NCBI GenBank assembly: GCA_964527995.1
Contig: CAZGRP010000034.1
Location: forward strand, 1 to 42,440
Direction: 5' to 3'
Length of the DNA: 42,440 bases
From: CAZGRP01 sp964527995
Lineage (GTDB): Bacteria; Zhuqueibacterota; Zhuqueibacteria; Oceanimicrobiales; CAZGRP01
Shown here: positions 7,196 to 14,782 of the stretch, one piece after another
Position numbering within the stretch: position 1 is the first letter of the stretch
Layout of the letters: each line of letters starts with the position of its first letter
Made by a program: the position numbers and the translations under genes
Notes under the pieces: generated by a model
Database searches by the model: none
The model's input: the letters and a program-made list of their open reading frames with translations, nothing else
What the model was told of the DNA's origin: nothing

Positions 7196-9067
7196 ATGAG
7201 CGCTAAGTCGTTCAGGGGAGTCATTCTGGTGGTGATTTCCTTCTGTATGTCCCCTGCGGCTACGGCCCAGAATCCAGGCAGCTCTCCTGGAACGCGAAAT
7301 GTTTCCCTTGGTTTCTCGCAGGATCTCAATATCTACCAGTGGCTCATGACGGTGAAATATCCGCTGTTGCTTGGAAACGGGCTCCGTGTTTCATTCGGCG
7401 AAGAGTTCATCAGTTCGCTCCAGCGCATGGCCGTGGGCGACAAATGGAAGGACGATCAGCGCTTCTCGGTCAACCTTCGATATCCGTTACGACCGCAAAT
7501 AACCGTGCAGGCAAATCTTTTCTCGACTCTCTACCGGGACCAGTTCTCCAGCCTGGACAACGACAGGACCCTGACGGGCGGGACTGTCGGAGCTGCCTTC
7601 TCTCCCGGCAACAAGGTCGAGATCTCGTCTGCTGTGGGCAGCAAATGGGAGCATCGGCTTGGACGTACCGACCAGGGGCTGGCTCTCAGTCTCGATGTTC
7701 GTGGCGACGATCTGGACCTGGAGGGATATCAGAATCGATTTCAGCTCAACGCCGCTGTCGACCGCTACCAGGAGCGCCGCAACGAAGACCTGCACCTGGG
7801 CTACCAGGTAAGCCGTCAGTTCTACGCCAACACCGCCGACACCCTGCGCCTGACGGTCCGACGATTTCGGCGCGACTCCTACGTGGCCGACCCTCTCGGC
7901 ATCTACGTCGAGAGCCTGCAGCGCACAGAGAAACGGCTTCAGAACACGCTGCGCTACCCGCTATCGTCGGCTGGCCTGTTCCGATGGACCACTTCCCTGT
8001 CTCTCGGCGATGTGCAGATCAAGAGGCTCGTAGACCGCAAGACCGCCAACCAGCGCGGGCACAGCACATTCGAAACCGAAAACAGCGGCCAACTGTCGTT
8101 CCGAGGCCGGCGAGGGTTCGCCACCTTCTCGGTCCGCTTCCAGTCTCTGAGCAAGAGATACAACATCCCCGACTCGGTGCGCACCTCGCCCTTTTCGCGT
8201 CGCTTCGCTTCAGTGGCCTACGACATCGACGGCGCCACTTTCTCACTGTCGCAGCGGCTGGGCTTCCGCATCGGGGCTCGCGATTCGGTCGGTCTTTTGA
8301 TGTCGGCAACGCGTTTTCGTCACGATAACTCGGACAGCACCACTCGCGATACCCACGACGAAGTACGCTATCGCGCCCAGCTTGCGCTGCAACACCGCTT
8401 CGGGCCGACGCTGCGACTGCACTGGCTGGCCAGCACCTATCTCGATCACTTCGTCTATCTCGACCGCAGGTTCAGCGGCAGCAACAACTGGACGCGCATT
8501 TTCCGCATGGCGCCCTCGGTTCACTACGAACCAGGTCGGTCGTTCTCCTGGAAACAAGGGTTCGAAGTTCGAGCACAATACGTAACTTTCGACTTCGATC
8601 AGCTTTTCGCCACCCGCAACAGCTACGTCATCCGCGAGTTCATCGTGACCGATTCGGTGGGGGTGTGGCTCAGCCAGCGCACACGCGGGAGCCTGGAGTA
8701 TCATTATGAAGTGGAAGAATTAGGAGGGCTGATCTGGGACCGATGGCTGGAGCAGCCAAGATCTGCCTGGCAGAACCACTCACTGCGGCTCAGCATCGCC
8801 TACAGACCTGCGGCCGGCATCCTCATCGTTCCCGGCCTGACGTTTTTCCGCCAGCAGCGGTGGCGCTACTTCACCCAGCCCGGCGGCGGGCTGGCTAAAC
8901 GGTCGCAGGCCGTGCACCGGAACATCGGACCCACGCTTCGATTTGTCTATCATCCACGTCCCGCGGTGGAGTTGGTGCTCGAAGGCAATTCACAGCGTGT
9001 CGACTCTTTTGAGGGAAGTCGCTTCTACGTCAGCCAGTATACCCTGTCGCTTCGTTGGCAAAGGTAG
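7196..9067 (+). CDS. Secreted protein, putative outer-membrane beta-barrel
   Basis: A 623-residue protein with a signal peptide (about residues 1-24, hydrophobic core GVILVVISF, ending ATAQ). The rest alternates short polar and aromatic strands (VSLGFSQDLNIYQWLMTVKYPLLL, LSLDVRGDDLDLEGYQNRFQLNAAVDRY, TLSLRWQR at the end), typical of a large outer-membrane barrel, with many Arg and Tyr residues. No Pfam-level family was recognised. It follows DUF502 after 61 bases and precedes the RsbW-like kinase by 46 bases, so these genes may be co-transcribed. A TonB box was not seen. The start is ATG after GAGGAGTGGGTTG. Confidence 0.65.
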   Translation: MSAKSFRGVILVVISFCMSPAATAQNPGSSPGTRNVSLGFSQDLNIYQWLMTVKYPLLLGNGLRVSFGEEFISSLQRMAVGDKWKDDQRFSVNLRYPLRPQITVQANLFSTLYRDQFSSLDNDRTLTGGTVGAAFSPGNKVEISSAVGSKWEHRLGRTDQGLALSLDVRGDDLDLEGYQNRFQLNAAVDRYQERRNEDLHLGYQVSRQFYANTADTLRLTVRRFRRDSYVADPLGIYVESLQRTEKRLQNTLRYPLSSAGLFRWTTSLSLGDVQIKRLVDRKTANQRGHSTFETENSGQLSFRGRRGFATFSVRFQSLSKRYNIPDSVRTSPFSRRFASVAYDIDGATFSLSQRLGFRIGARDSVGLLMSATRFRHDNSDSTTRDTHDEVRYRAQLALQHRFGPTLRLHWLASTYLDHFVYLDRRFSGSNNWTRIFRMAPSVHYEPGRSFSWKQGFEVRAQYVTFDFDQLFATRNSYVIREFIVTDSVGVWLSQRTRGSLEYHYEVEELGGLIWDRWLEQPRSAWQNHSLRLSIAYRPAAGILIVPGLTFFRQQRWRYFTQPGGGLAKRSQAVHRNIGPTLRFVYHPRPAVELVLEGNSQRVDSFEGSRFYVSQYTLSLRWQR

Positions 9068-9113
9068 CGCCCGGAGTCCGGGCGCGGGTGGTTGGAGGAT
9101 TGGAAGAGCGTTC

Positions 9114-9533
9114 GTGAAGCCCAGGATCTTCAAAATTACCCTGGAAAGTAGCCTGGCGCGGCTGGGCGATGTGGAAGCCTTGGCTGAGAAAGCGGCCGAT
9201 ATCGTCCACTTTACCGAGGAGGAACGAGACAGCCTGGCAATCGCCGTGACCGAAGCCGTGAGCAATGCAATCGTCCATGGCAACAGGGAAGACAAGAAAA
9301 AGAGGGTGCAAGTGACGTTCGAGGTCGACAAAGACCGCGTGCGCGTATCGGTACGCGATCAGGGGGCTGGCTTCGACCCCGCACAGGTGAGCAATCCTCT
9401 GGATCCGGAGAACCTGCTAAAGGAGAGCGGCCGCGGCATCTTCATCCTGTCAGCTCTGATGGACGAGGTGAACTTCGATTTCTCAGGGGCCGGCACCCTT
9501 CTGACCATGACGAAACGCAGGAAGAAGAAGTAG
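9114..9533 (+). CDS. RsbW-like anti-sigma factor serine kinase (HATPase)
   Basis: A 139-residue GHKL-type ATPase. The N-box AVTEAVSNAIVHGNRED, the G1 box VRDQGAGFD and the G2 box ESGRGIFILSALMDEV are all present. RsbW/SpoIIAB-type proteins bind a sigma factor and phosphorylate an STAS anti-anti-sigma partner. No sigma factor or STAS gene is seen in this window, so the partner is elsewhere. The start is GTG 9114, with GGAGG and GGAAGAG upstream; longer reading frames run back into the preceding gene and are unlikely. It is a single-domain cytosolic protein with a basic tail (KRRKKK). Confidence 0.88.
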   Translation: MKPRIFKITLESSLARLGDVEALAEKAADIVHFTEEERDSLAIAVTEAVSNAIVHGNREDKKKRVQVTFEVDKDRVRVSVRDQGAGFDPAQVSNPLDPENLLKESGRGIFILSALMDEVNFDFSGAGTLLTMTKRRKKK

Positions 9534-9602
9534 CGATGCCGCGTCGCAGCCGGCCAACGGCTGCAGTGTCGGTCGGCGAGAGCCATTTGGAAAGGAGAAA
9601 CG

Positions 9603-10457
9603 TTGCTACCCCATCTCAGGCGGTACCATCGAGCCAAATCCATCCCCGAGGCCCTGGCTCTGCTGCACAAAGATTCTGGCACCATTGTCCTGCTTGCCGG
9701 CGGCACCCACCTGATGCGGTCGCGCGACCCCAACGTCCGCGAAGTCGTCGACATCAGAGACCTTGGGCTGGACTACGTCAGCCAGTCGCAAGGGGTGGTC
9801 CGTATCGGTGCGGCGACGACCCTTCAACGCTTGGTCGAAGACCCGCGAGTGCGCAACATCGCCAACAGCGTTCTGGCGGAAGCTGCACAGCACAGTCATC
9901 GTTCAAGGCTCATCCGAAATCGGGCGACCGTCGGCGGCGACCTGGTGAGCAGCGGCCCCCTATCGGTGCTCTACACCGCGCTGCTGGCCTTGCAGGCCCA
10001 GATCCGCGTTGCCGGCGGCGAGGAGTTCGCCCTCGCCATGAACATTTTCCTCAGCAAGAAGGGACTGGGAGGAGGCATTCTGACGGAGATCCTGATTCCG
10101 GCCCTTGAGCCCCGCACCTTCGCAGCCCTGATGCCCCTCGTTGTGCCCGGCATACCAGTGCCTGTTGTGTGCGTCGCCTGCCGGGTGACCTTCGAGCACG
10201 GCCATGTCACCGATCCCAAGATCGCTGTCAGTGGCTTGAGCCCCGTGCCACAGCGGATGCAGGCGGTCGAATGGGGTCTCGAAGGCGAACAGCTTACGGA
10301 AAAAACCATTCTTGTGGCTGGGGACCGAGTGGCGCGGTCGATCGAGCCCATCAGCGACGACTACGCCAGCGCAGATTTTCGCCGGGAGGTCAGCTCCTTC
10401 CTGGTGCGTAAAGCGCTGGAACGTTGTCTGGATCTGGCGGAGTCGTCAACGACCTGA
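9603..10457 (+). CDS. FAD-binding subunit of a molybdenum hydroxylase (CoxM/XdhB type)
   Basis: A 284-residue protein with the FAD_binding_5 domain: LLAGGTHLMRS (usual AGGTDL) near residue 31 and SRLIRNRATVGGDLVSSGP (usual IRNxATxGGNL) near residue 101. The CO_deh_flav_C domain follows. It transfers electrons from the [2Fe-2S] subunit to NAD+ or another acceptor in xanthine-dehydrogenase-like enzymes. The start is TTG, supported by GGAAAGGAGAAAC directly upstream. The [2Fe-2S] subunit follows after 32 bases. The large molybdopterin subunit expected in this operon is absent. Confidence 0.85.
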   Translation: MLPHLRRYHRAKSIPEALALLHKDSGTIVLLAGGTHLMRSRDPNVREVVDIRDLGLDYVSQSQGVVRIGAATTLQRLVEDPRVRNIANSVLAEAAQHSHRSRLIRNRATVGGDLVSSGPLSVLYTALLALQAQIRVAGGEEFALAMNIFLSKKGLGGGILTEILIPALEPRTFAALMPLVVPGIPVPVVCVACRVTFEHGHVTDPKIAVSGLSPVPQRMQAVEWGLEGEQLTEKTILVAGDRVARSIEPISDDYASADFRREVSSFLVRKALERCLDLAESSTT

Positions 10458-10489
10458 GCGAGCTTACACACGCGAAGAGAGGTGAAGGA

Positions 10490-10957
10490 TTGAAAGTCCG
10501 CTTCAGTTTGAACGGCAGGCAGCAGGTCTTCGATGTGGATGCGAACCAGACCCTGATGCAATTCCTGCAAGCCAGAGGGTTCGAGTCGGTGCGGCATGGC
10601 TGCGACAACGGGGAGTGCGGCTGCTGCGCGGTACTGGTCGATGGCGTGCCTGTAAACTCCTGCCTGATGCTTGTGGCACAGGTGGACGGCCGTCGCGTGG
10701 AAACGGTGGAAGGCATCGAAAAGCTGAGAATCCTCCAACCCGTCCGCCAGGCTCTGGTCGACTGCGGGGCAAGCCAGTGTGGCTTCTGCGTGCCGGGAAT
10801 GCTGATTTCACTCAAGCCGCTGCTGGAGCAAGAAGCGAACCCGAACCCGGAACAGATCCTCGACGCTCTGTCGGGCAACTTGTGTCGCTGCACGCAGTAT
10901 GTGCATCCCGTGGAGGCCATTGTTCAGGCACTCACGGACGAATCGCCATCCCGCTGA
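10490..10957 (+). CDS. [2Fe-2S] subunit of a molybdenum hydroxylase (CoxS/XdhC type)
   Basis: A 155-residue protein with a plant-type ferredoxin cluster (Cys38, Cys43, Cys46, Cys58 in CDNGECGCC...C) and a second helical cluster domain (Cys97, Cys100, Cys132, Cys134 in CGFC...CRC). Both clusters are complete, so it should be functional. It passes electrons from the Mo centre to the FAD subunit encoded just upstream. The start is taken as TTG 10490 behind GAGGTGAAGGA, giving MKVRFSLNG, a normal N-terminus; an earlier TTG would overlap the FAD gene. No catalytic subunit follows: the next gene is convergent pheA. Confidence 0.88.
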   Translation: MKVRFSLNGRQQVFDVDANQTLMQFLQARGFESVRHGCDNGECGCCAVLVDGVPVNSCLMLVAQVDGRRVETVEGIEKLRILQPVRQALVDCGASQCGFCVPGMLISLKPLLEQEANPNPEQILDALSGNLCRCTQYVHPVEAIVQALTDESPSR

Positions 10958-11043
10958 CTCCGCAGCGAAGGTCCCGAGAGATGTGAAAGGAAACCTGCCT
11001 CCCCTATTTCCCACTGCGGCTGTGAGCATAAAAGTCTGACACC

Positions 11044-11901
11044 TCAATCCTCCTGCCGACCCGCAGCGTAAGAACCCAGCACTTTCAGAAACGTAGTGAT
11101 CTCGCGCAGGTGGCCGATGGCGTTGCGGCACGACTCCTCCTGCATCGACCCCTCAAAATCGAGATAAAAGAGGTAGCGCCACGGACTGCCATGCAGCGGG
11201 CGCGACTCGATCTTCAGCAAGTTGATGTCGCGTAGGGCGAAAACGCTCAGCGCCTTGAACAGCACGCCCGGCAGGTCCTTGGTGGAAAAGACGACCGACG
11301 TCTTGCCGCCGCGCTCCGGCGCCACGGCCTCGCGGGTGAGGATCAGGAAGCGCGTGAAGTTCTGATGATTGCTCTCGATCCCCTGCTTCAGAATCTCCAA
11401 ACCGTAGTCCTCGGCGGCCTGGCGGCTGGCGATCGCCGCAGCGTCACGTAGTTTCTTCTCTGCAATCAGCTTGGCCGAGCCTGCGGTATCGTACGTGGGG
11501 ACGATCTCCACGCCCGACCACGCTTCGAGGAACTCGCGACACTGTTCGAGTGCCTGCGGATGCGAATAGACCCTGCGGACTTGTTCGAAGCGCACCCCTG
11601 GCAGAGCCATGAGATTGTGGACGATGCGAAGAATTACCTCACCGCTGATTTTGAGGTCGAACTTCAACAACAGATCGTAGTTCTGATGCACGCTGCCGGC
11701 AAGGGAATTCTCGATGGGCACGATGCCGGCGTCGCACTTCCCCGAGGCGACTTGCCGGAAGACGTCGGCAAAGGACGGCTGCGGCATGGGCGAAATCCGC
11801 GGCCCGAAGAACTTCCGGGCGGCGCGTTCACTGAAGGCGCCCTGCTCCCCCTGAAAGGCGATGATCTTCGCGACCGTCTGTTTCTCATGATCGTCGTGCA
11901 T
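11044..11901 (-). CDS. pheA: Prephenate dehydratase
   Basis: A 285-residue monofunctional prephenate dehydratase, converting prephenate to phenylpyruvate in phenylalanine synthesis. The catalytic domain starts IIAFQGEQGAFSERAA and includes VPIENSLAGSV and the hallmark NFTRFLIL (Thr-Arg-Phe). A C-terminal ACT domain follows, with TSVVFSTKDLPGVLFKAL and KIESRP, the site for feedback control by phenylalanine. The start is ATG 11901, with GAAGGAGGG at a normal distance; the upstream extension of the frame has no family similarity. It converges with the molybdenum-hydroxylase pair and diverges from the BMC genes. No chorismate mutase domain is present. Confidence 0.95.
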   Translation of the reverse strand: MHDDHEKQTVAKIIAFQGEQGAFSERAARKFFGPRISPMPQPSFADVFRQVASGKCDAGIVPIENSLAGSVHQNYDLLLKFDLKISGEVILRIVHNLMALPGVRFEQVRRVYSHPQALEQCREFLEAWSGVEIVPTYDTAGSAKLIAEKKLRDAAAIASRQAAEDYGLEILKQGIESNHQNFTRFLILTREAVAPERGGKTSVVFSTKDLPGVLFKALSVFALRDINLLKIESRPLHGSPWRYLFYLDFEGSMQEESCRNAIGHLREITTFLKVLGSYAAGRQED

Positions 11902-12316
11902 AGAACTCGGCCCTCCTTCGCCGCAGGAATCTGTCACAGCTTTTTCTGGCCGGGTCAACCCCGAGGCATGATCATCCCGCAGCCACGACCCTCCAATATG
12001 GAGCCGTCGTCGCTGCTGCCCGGATGCTTCAAGGCCAAGGTAGGAAAGGCACAGCGGCATTGTCAAGCCAATTCTTGGCGCAGCGTCACCGGTGCCGCGC
12101 ACGAATCAACAACGAGTCGCACGCGGCGCTCATGTTTCCGCTTACGTGGTACGCCGAGCCTGCGGTCGAATGTCGCCGGTGCCAGCCGGCTCTATGTGGT
12201 CGCTGTGCCGGTGGCAGGAAAAAGATGTTGACAAATTCTCATGAAATGATTATGTTATGTGCGCTTTTGGCAGAAGGTAGGCTGCGGCTTGATCTCAAAA
12301 CAGGGAGACTCCACCG
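11902..12316. other. Intergenic region between divergent pheA and BMC genes
   Basis: About 415 bases without a convincing gene. The BMC promoter (12228-12256) lies at its right end. On the pheA side I see a poor TTGACC box around 11950 but no convincing -10, no leader peptide, no T-box and no attenuator-like terminator. Confidence 0.5.
12228..12256 (+). promoter_or_regulatory. Sigma70-type promoter of the BMC shell gene
   Basis: TTGACA (12228-12233), a 17-base spacer, then TATGTT (12251-12256), in a locally AT-rich stretch. The first BMC gene starts about 60 bases downstream, with CAGGGAGA in front of its ATG. Confidence 0.65.
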
Positions 12317-12616
12317 ATGAGTCTAGACGCTCTGGGGATGATCGAAACGCGCGGTTTGGTCGGCGCCATCGAGGCCGCCGATGCGATGGTCAAAGCCGCC
12401 AAAGTCGTCTTGATCGGCAAAGAGAAGATAGGCGGCGGCTATGTCACAGTGATGGTGCGCGGAGATGTTGGCGCCGTGAAGGCGGCCACCGACGCAGGTG
12501 CGGCGGCGGCCGAAAAGGTCGGCGAGTTGGTATCTGTCCACGTCATCCCGCGCCCGCACTCAGACGTTGAGATGATCCTCCCCAGGCGCGAAGACCTGGA
12601 GAAAGCTCAGCCGTGA
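12317..12616 (+). CDS. BMC-H shell protein (bacterial microcompartment)
   Basis: A 99-residue single BMC domain (PduA/EutM/CcmK type). It has the family opening ALGMIETRGLVGAIEAADAMVKAA, then KIGGGYVTVMVRGDVGAVKAATDAGA and the closing VSVHVIPRPHSDVE. Such proteins form hexameric tiles of a proteinaceous shell around metabolic enzymes; the KIGGG loop would line the central pore. The tail is only about 15 residues. A promoter lies just upstream and a hairpin follows, so it may be transcribed partly on its own. No aldehyde dehydrogenase, diol dehydratase, signature enzyme or BMC-P pentamer is in the window. Confidence 0.95.
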   Translation: MSLDALGMIETRGLVGAIEAADAMVKAAKVVLIGKEKIGGGYVTVMVRGDVGAVKAATDAGAAAAEKVGELVSVHVIPRPHSDVEMILPRREDLEKAQP

Positions 12617-12623
12617 ACCTTCG

Positions 12624-12669
12624 GCGGACGGAGCAAGGGCCGTTGCGCTCGTCCGCATCATGATTTTTG
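12624..12669 (+). terminator. Possible intrinsic terminator after the first BMC gene
   Basis: A hairpin with arms GCGGACGGAGCAA and TTGCGCTCGTCCGC (small bulge, six-base loop), followed 8 bases later by five T. The T tract is offset, so it may be a partial terminator that lowers expression of the second shell gene. Confidence 0.4.
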
Positions 12670-12742
12670 TCGACAGCGTCTTGTCGCACCCGAAACTCTC
12701 CACCGATCGTGGTGGGAGCGGTCCCCAATCTGGCATGCGCGT

Positions 12743-13204
12743 ATGACCGGCAAAGCGCTGGGTTTGGTCGAAACAAGAGGATTGGTTGGTGCGCTGGAAG
12801 CAGCCGACGCGATGTTGAAAGCGGCCGAGGTAACCCTAATCGGTCGCGAGCCCGCCCTGGCGGGTTTGATCACCGTGAAGGTCATCGGTGAGGTTGCTGC
12901 AGTCAAGGCCGCGGTTGACGCTGGGGCTGCGGCCGCCAGTCGCGTCGGAGAGCTACTTGCCACCCACGTCATTCCTCGACCGGACATACAGACCGAAAGT
13001 GTCGTTCAGGAGTCACCTGCGGCGACTCCTTCGGTTCGTCCTCCGGCGACCCACCCACCTTCTCTTGCCCAACTCGAGCGCATGCCGGTGCGTGAACTCA
13101 GGCGCCTGGCCCGCGCAACCCCCGGTTTCCCACTGCACGGTAGAGAGATTTCGAAGGCGAATCGAGAGGACCTCTTGACCCACTTTCGCAACCTGGGTCA
13201 ATAG
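12743..13204 (+). CDS. BMC-H shell protein with C-terminal Rho_N/SAP-like extension
   Basis: 153 residues. Residues 1-88 form a BMC domain very similar to the preceding one (ALGLVETRGLVGALEAADAM, VIGEVAAVKAAVDAGAAAAS, THVIPRP), so the two genes arose by duplication. The pore-loop region is different (PALAGLITVKV). A Pro/Ser/Thr-rich linker (about 89-113) leads to a helical module, LERMPVRELRRLARA...REISKANREDLLTHFRNL, resembling the helix-extended-loop-helix of Rho_N/SAP-like domains. In other BMC proteins such extensions anchor cargo or nucleic acid. Which face it occupies is unknown. The ribosome site before ATG 12743 is weak. Confidence 0.9.
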   Translation: MTGKALGLVETRGLVGALEAADAMLKAAEVTLIGREPALAGLITVKVIGEVAAVKAAVDAGAAAASRVGELLATHVIPRPDIQTESVVQESPAATPSVRPPATHPPSLAQLERMPVRELRRLARATPGFPLHGREISKANREDLLTHFRNLGQ

Positions 13205-13237
13205 GCGGCCAAAATTGAAGTGCGTTCTTTGACAACC

Positions 13238-14131
13238 ATGCGACTCTTCCTTCCCGCCTACGCGAAGATCAACCTCGGTCTGAAGGTGCTGGGCAAGCGA
13301 CCGGACGGCTACCACGAGATCGAAACGGTACTCCAGCAGGTAGATCTTCACGACGATCTCATCCTGACCGAAGAACCTGGCGGCGGGATAGAGCTGCTGT
13401 GCGTGGACCCGCAGGTGCCGAACGGGGAGGCGAATTTGTGCTGGCGGGCGGCCGATCTTCTGCGGCAAGCGAGCGGCACGACACGAGGGGTCCGGCTGGA
13501 GTTGACCAAACGCATTCCCGTGGGTGCCGGTCTGGGTGGTGGCAGCAGCGATGCCGCCGTCACCCTGCTGGGACTGAATCGCCTCTGGAACTTGGGGCTG
13601 CCGGCGGCTCGGCTCGAAGCTCTGGCCGCGGCGCTGGGCTCCGATGTGCCGTTCTTTGTGCGCGGTGGGGCTGCCCTGGCCACGGGAAGAGGTGAGAAAC
13701 TGACGCCGATCGATCTGCCGGACTCTTACTGGATATTGATCGTGTTTCCAGAAGTGCAGATCTCCACGGCAGAGGTGTACAAAAATTTAAGTTTACGCTT
13801 GACAAATGACGGAAAAAGTTTTAGTTTTGAGTCGCTTCGTATCAAAGACGAGGATTTTCGCAATTTTTGTGGGCGACTGCGGAACGACCTGGAGGAAGTC
13901 GTTCTCGCACGTTACCCCTCCCTCGCTGACATAAGGAAGAAGCTGGCTGAGGAGGGCGCCTTCTTCACCAGTATGTCGGGAAGCGGGTCGGCGTTCTTCG
14001 GGTTGTTCGAGAGCGAAGCTCAGGTGCAACACGCAGCGAGGAATGTCAGCGGTGACTACCCCACCTTCATCACCCGACCCATCGAGTGGGGCTTCCACAA
14101 CGTGGTAATGGAGTGGGGGGAACAGCTTTGA
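13238..14131 (+). CDS. ispE: 4-diphosphocytidyl-2-C-methyl-D-erythritol kinase
   Basis: GHMP kinase of the MEP isoprenoid pathway, phosphorylating CDP-ME at the 2-hydroxyl. Motifs are AKINLGLKVLGKRPDGYHEI at the N-terminus, PVGAGLGGGSSDAAV (ATP loop) near residue 90, and GSGSAFFGLF near the C-terminus. The length of 297 residues is normal. ATG 13238 gives the usual short N-terminus; GTG 13220 is an in-frame alternative, and neither has a strong ribosome site. A short internal stretch (about 13780-13870) is unusually AT-rich. It heads the conserved ispE-spoVG-tRNA-prs-rplY-pth order. Confidence 0.95.
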   Translation: MRLFLPAYAKINLGLKVLGKRPDGYHEIETVLQQVDLHDDLILTEEPGGGIELLCVDPQVPNGEANLCWRAADLLRQASGTTRGVRLELTKRIPVGAGLGGGSSDAAVTLLGLNRLWNLGLPAARLEALAAALGSDVPFFVRGGAALATGRGEKLTPIDLPDSYWILIVFPEVQISTAEVYKNLSLRLTNDGKSFSFESLRIKDEDFRNFCGRLRNDLEEVVLARYPSLADIRKKLAEEGAFFTSMSGSGSAFFGLFESEAQVQHAARNVSGDYPTFITRPIEWGFHNVVMEWGEQL

Positions 14132-14132
14132 G

Positions 14133-14165
14133 CTCGGCTTTGGGAGACTGCCCTCCCGGGCTGAG
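14133..14165 (+). other. Hairpin in the ispE-spoVG spacer
   Basis: Arms CTCGGC/GCTGAG and GGGAG/CTCCC enclose a six-base loop immediately after the ispE stop. No T-run follows, so it is not an intrinsic terminator. It may protect or separate the spoVG message. Confidence 0.35.
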
Positions 14166-14204
14166 TGATCAAACATCCTACCACACAGTCCTAAGGAGGG
14201 AGGA

Positions 14205-14498
14205 ATGGAGATCACCGAAATCACCATCACCCTGCGGGATGAGGACAAGCTGAAAGCCTTCGTGAACGTGACCTTTGACAACTGCTTCGTGGTCCGGGGC
14301 ATGAAGGTGATCAAGGGTGCCAGCGGCTACTTCGTCAGCATGCCGAGCCGCAAGATGGAGGACGGCACCTATCGGGACATCGCCCATCCCATCAACAACG
14401 AATTTCGGCAATATCTCGAGCGCGCCATCATGCGCGAATACCGCAAGTCGCTCGAGGAGCAGGGATTGCCGGTGGAGGAGGAAGTCACCCAGTTTTGA
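14205..14498 (+). CDS. spoVG: SpoVG family RNA/DNA-binding regulator
   Basis: 97 residues, full length for the family. It begins MEITEITITLRDEDKLKAF and contains FDNCFVVRGMKVIKG and the conserved FVSMPSRKMEDGTYRDIAHPI. SpoVG proteins bind nucleic acid and act as pleiotropic regulators in spore-formers and in non-spore-formers such as spirochaetes; here no sporulation role is implied. A strong ribosome site (AAGGAGGGAGGA) abuts the ATG. It lies between ispE and tRNA-Gln. Confidence 0.95.
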   Translation: MEITEITITLRDEDKLKAFVNVTFDNCFVVRGMKVIKGASGYFVSMPSRKMEDGTYRDIAHPINNEFRQYLERAIMREYRKSLEEQGLPVEEEVTQF

Positions 14499-14617
14499 AT
14501 TCGCCTTCACCACAGCCAGGGGGAGCAGGTCAACGATAGAGGGAGGCTTCGCGCATCATCAATGCCACTCAGGCGACGAAACACGCGCGGCACCGCAGTG
14601 GCGAGGTGGGATCTCTT

Positions 14618-14691
14618 TGGGGCGTGGCCAAGCGGCAAGGCACTGGGTTTTGGTCCCAGGATCGGAGGTTCGAGTCCTCCCGCCCCAGCCA
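14618..14691 (+). tRNA. tRNA-Gln (anticodon UUG), CCA encoded
   Basis: The cloverleaf is complete. The acceptor arms TGGGGCG/CGCCCCA pair perfectly. The D arm is GCC...GGC. The anticodon stem CTGGG/CCCAG encloses loop TTTTGGT, giving anticodon TTG. The T arm is GGAGG-TTCGAGT-CCTCC. The discriminator base is G, followed by an encoded CCA. A tRNA-Gln just before prs is a conserved arrangement in several phyla. Confidence 0.95.
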
Positions 14692-14782
14692 CGTCTTGGC
14701 GGCCGTGGATGGACGGGATCTGCCAGACGATTCTTGGGGAATGTGACGTGGATGCAGTGGAACGAACCAATCGCGTTTCGGT

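Noticed and set aside
14133..14165. Intrinsic terminator after ispE
   Set aside because: The stem is convincing, but no T-run follows, so it is listed only as a hairpin.
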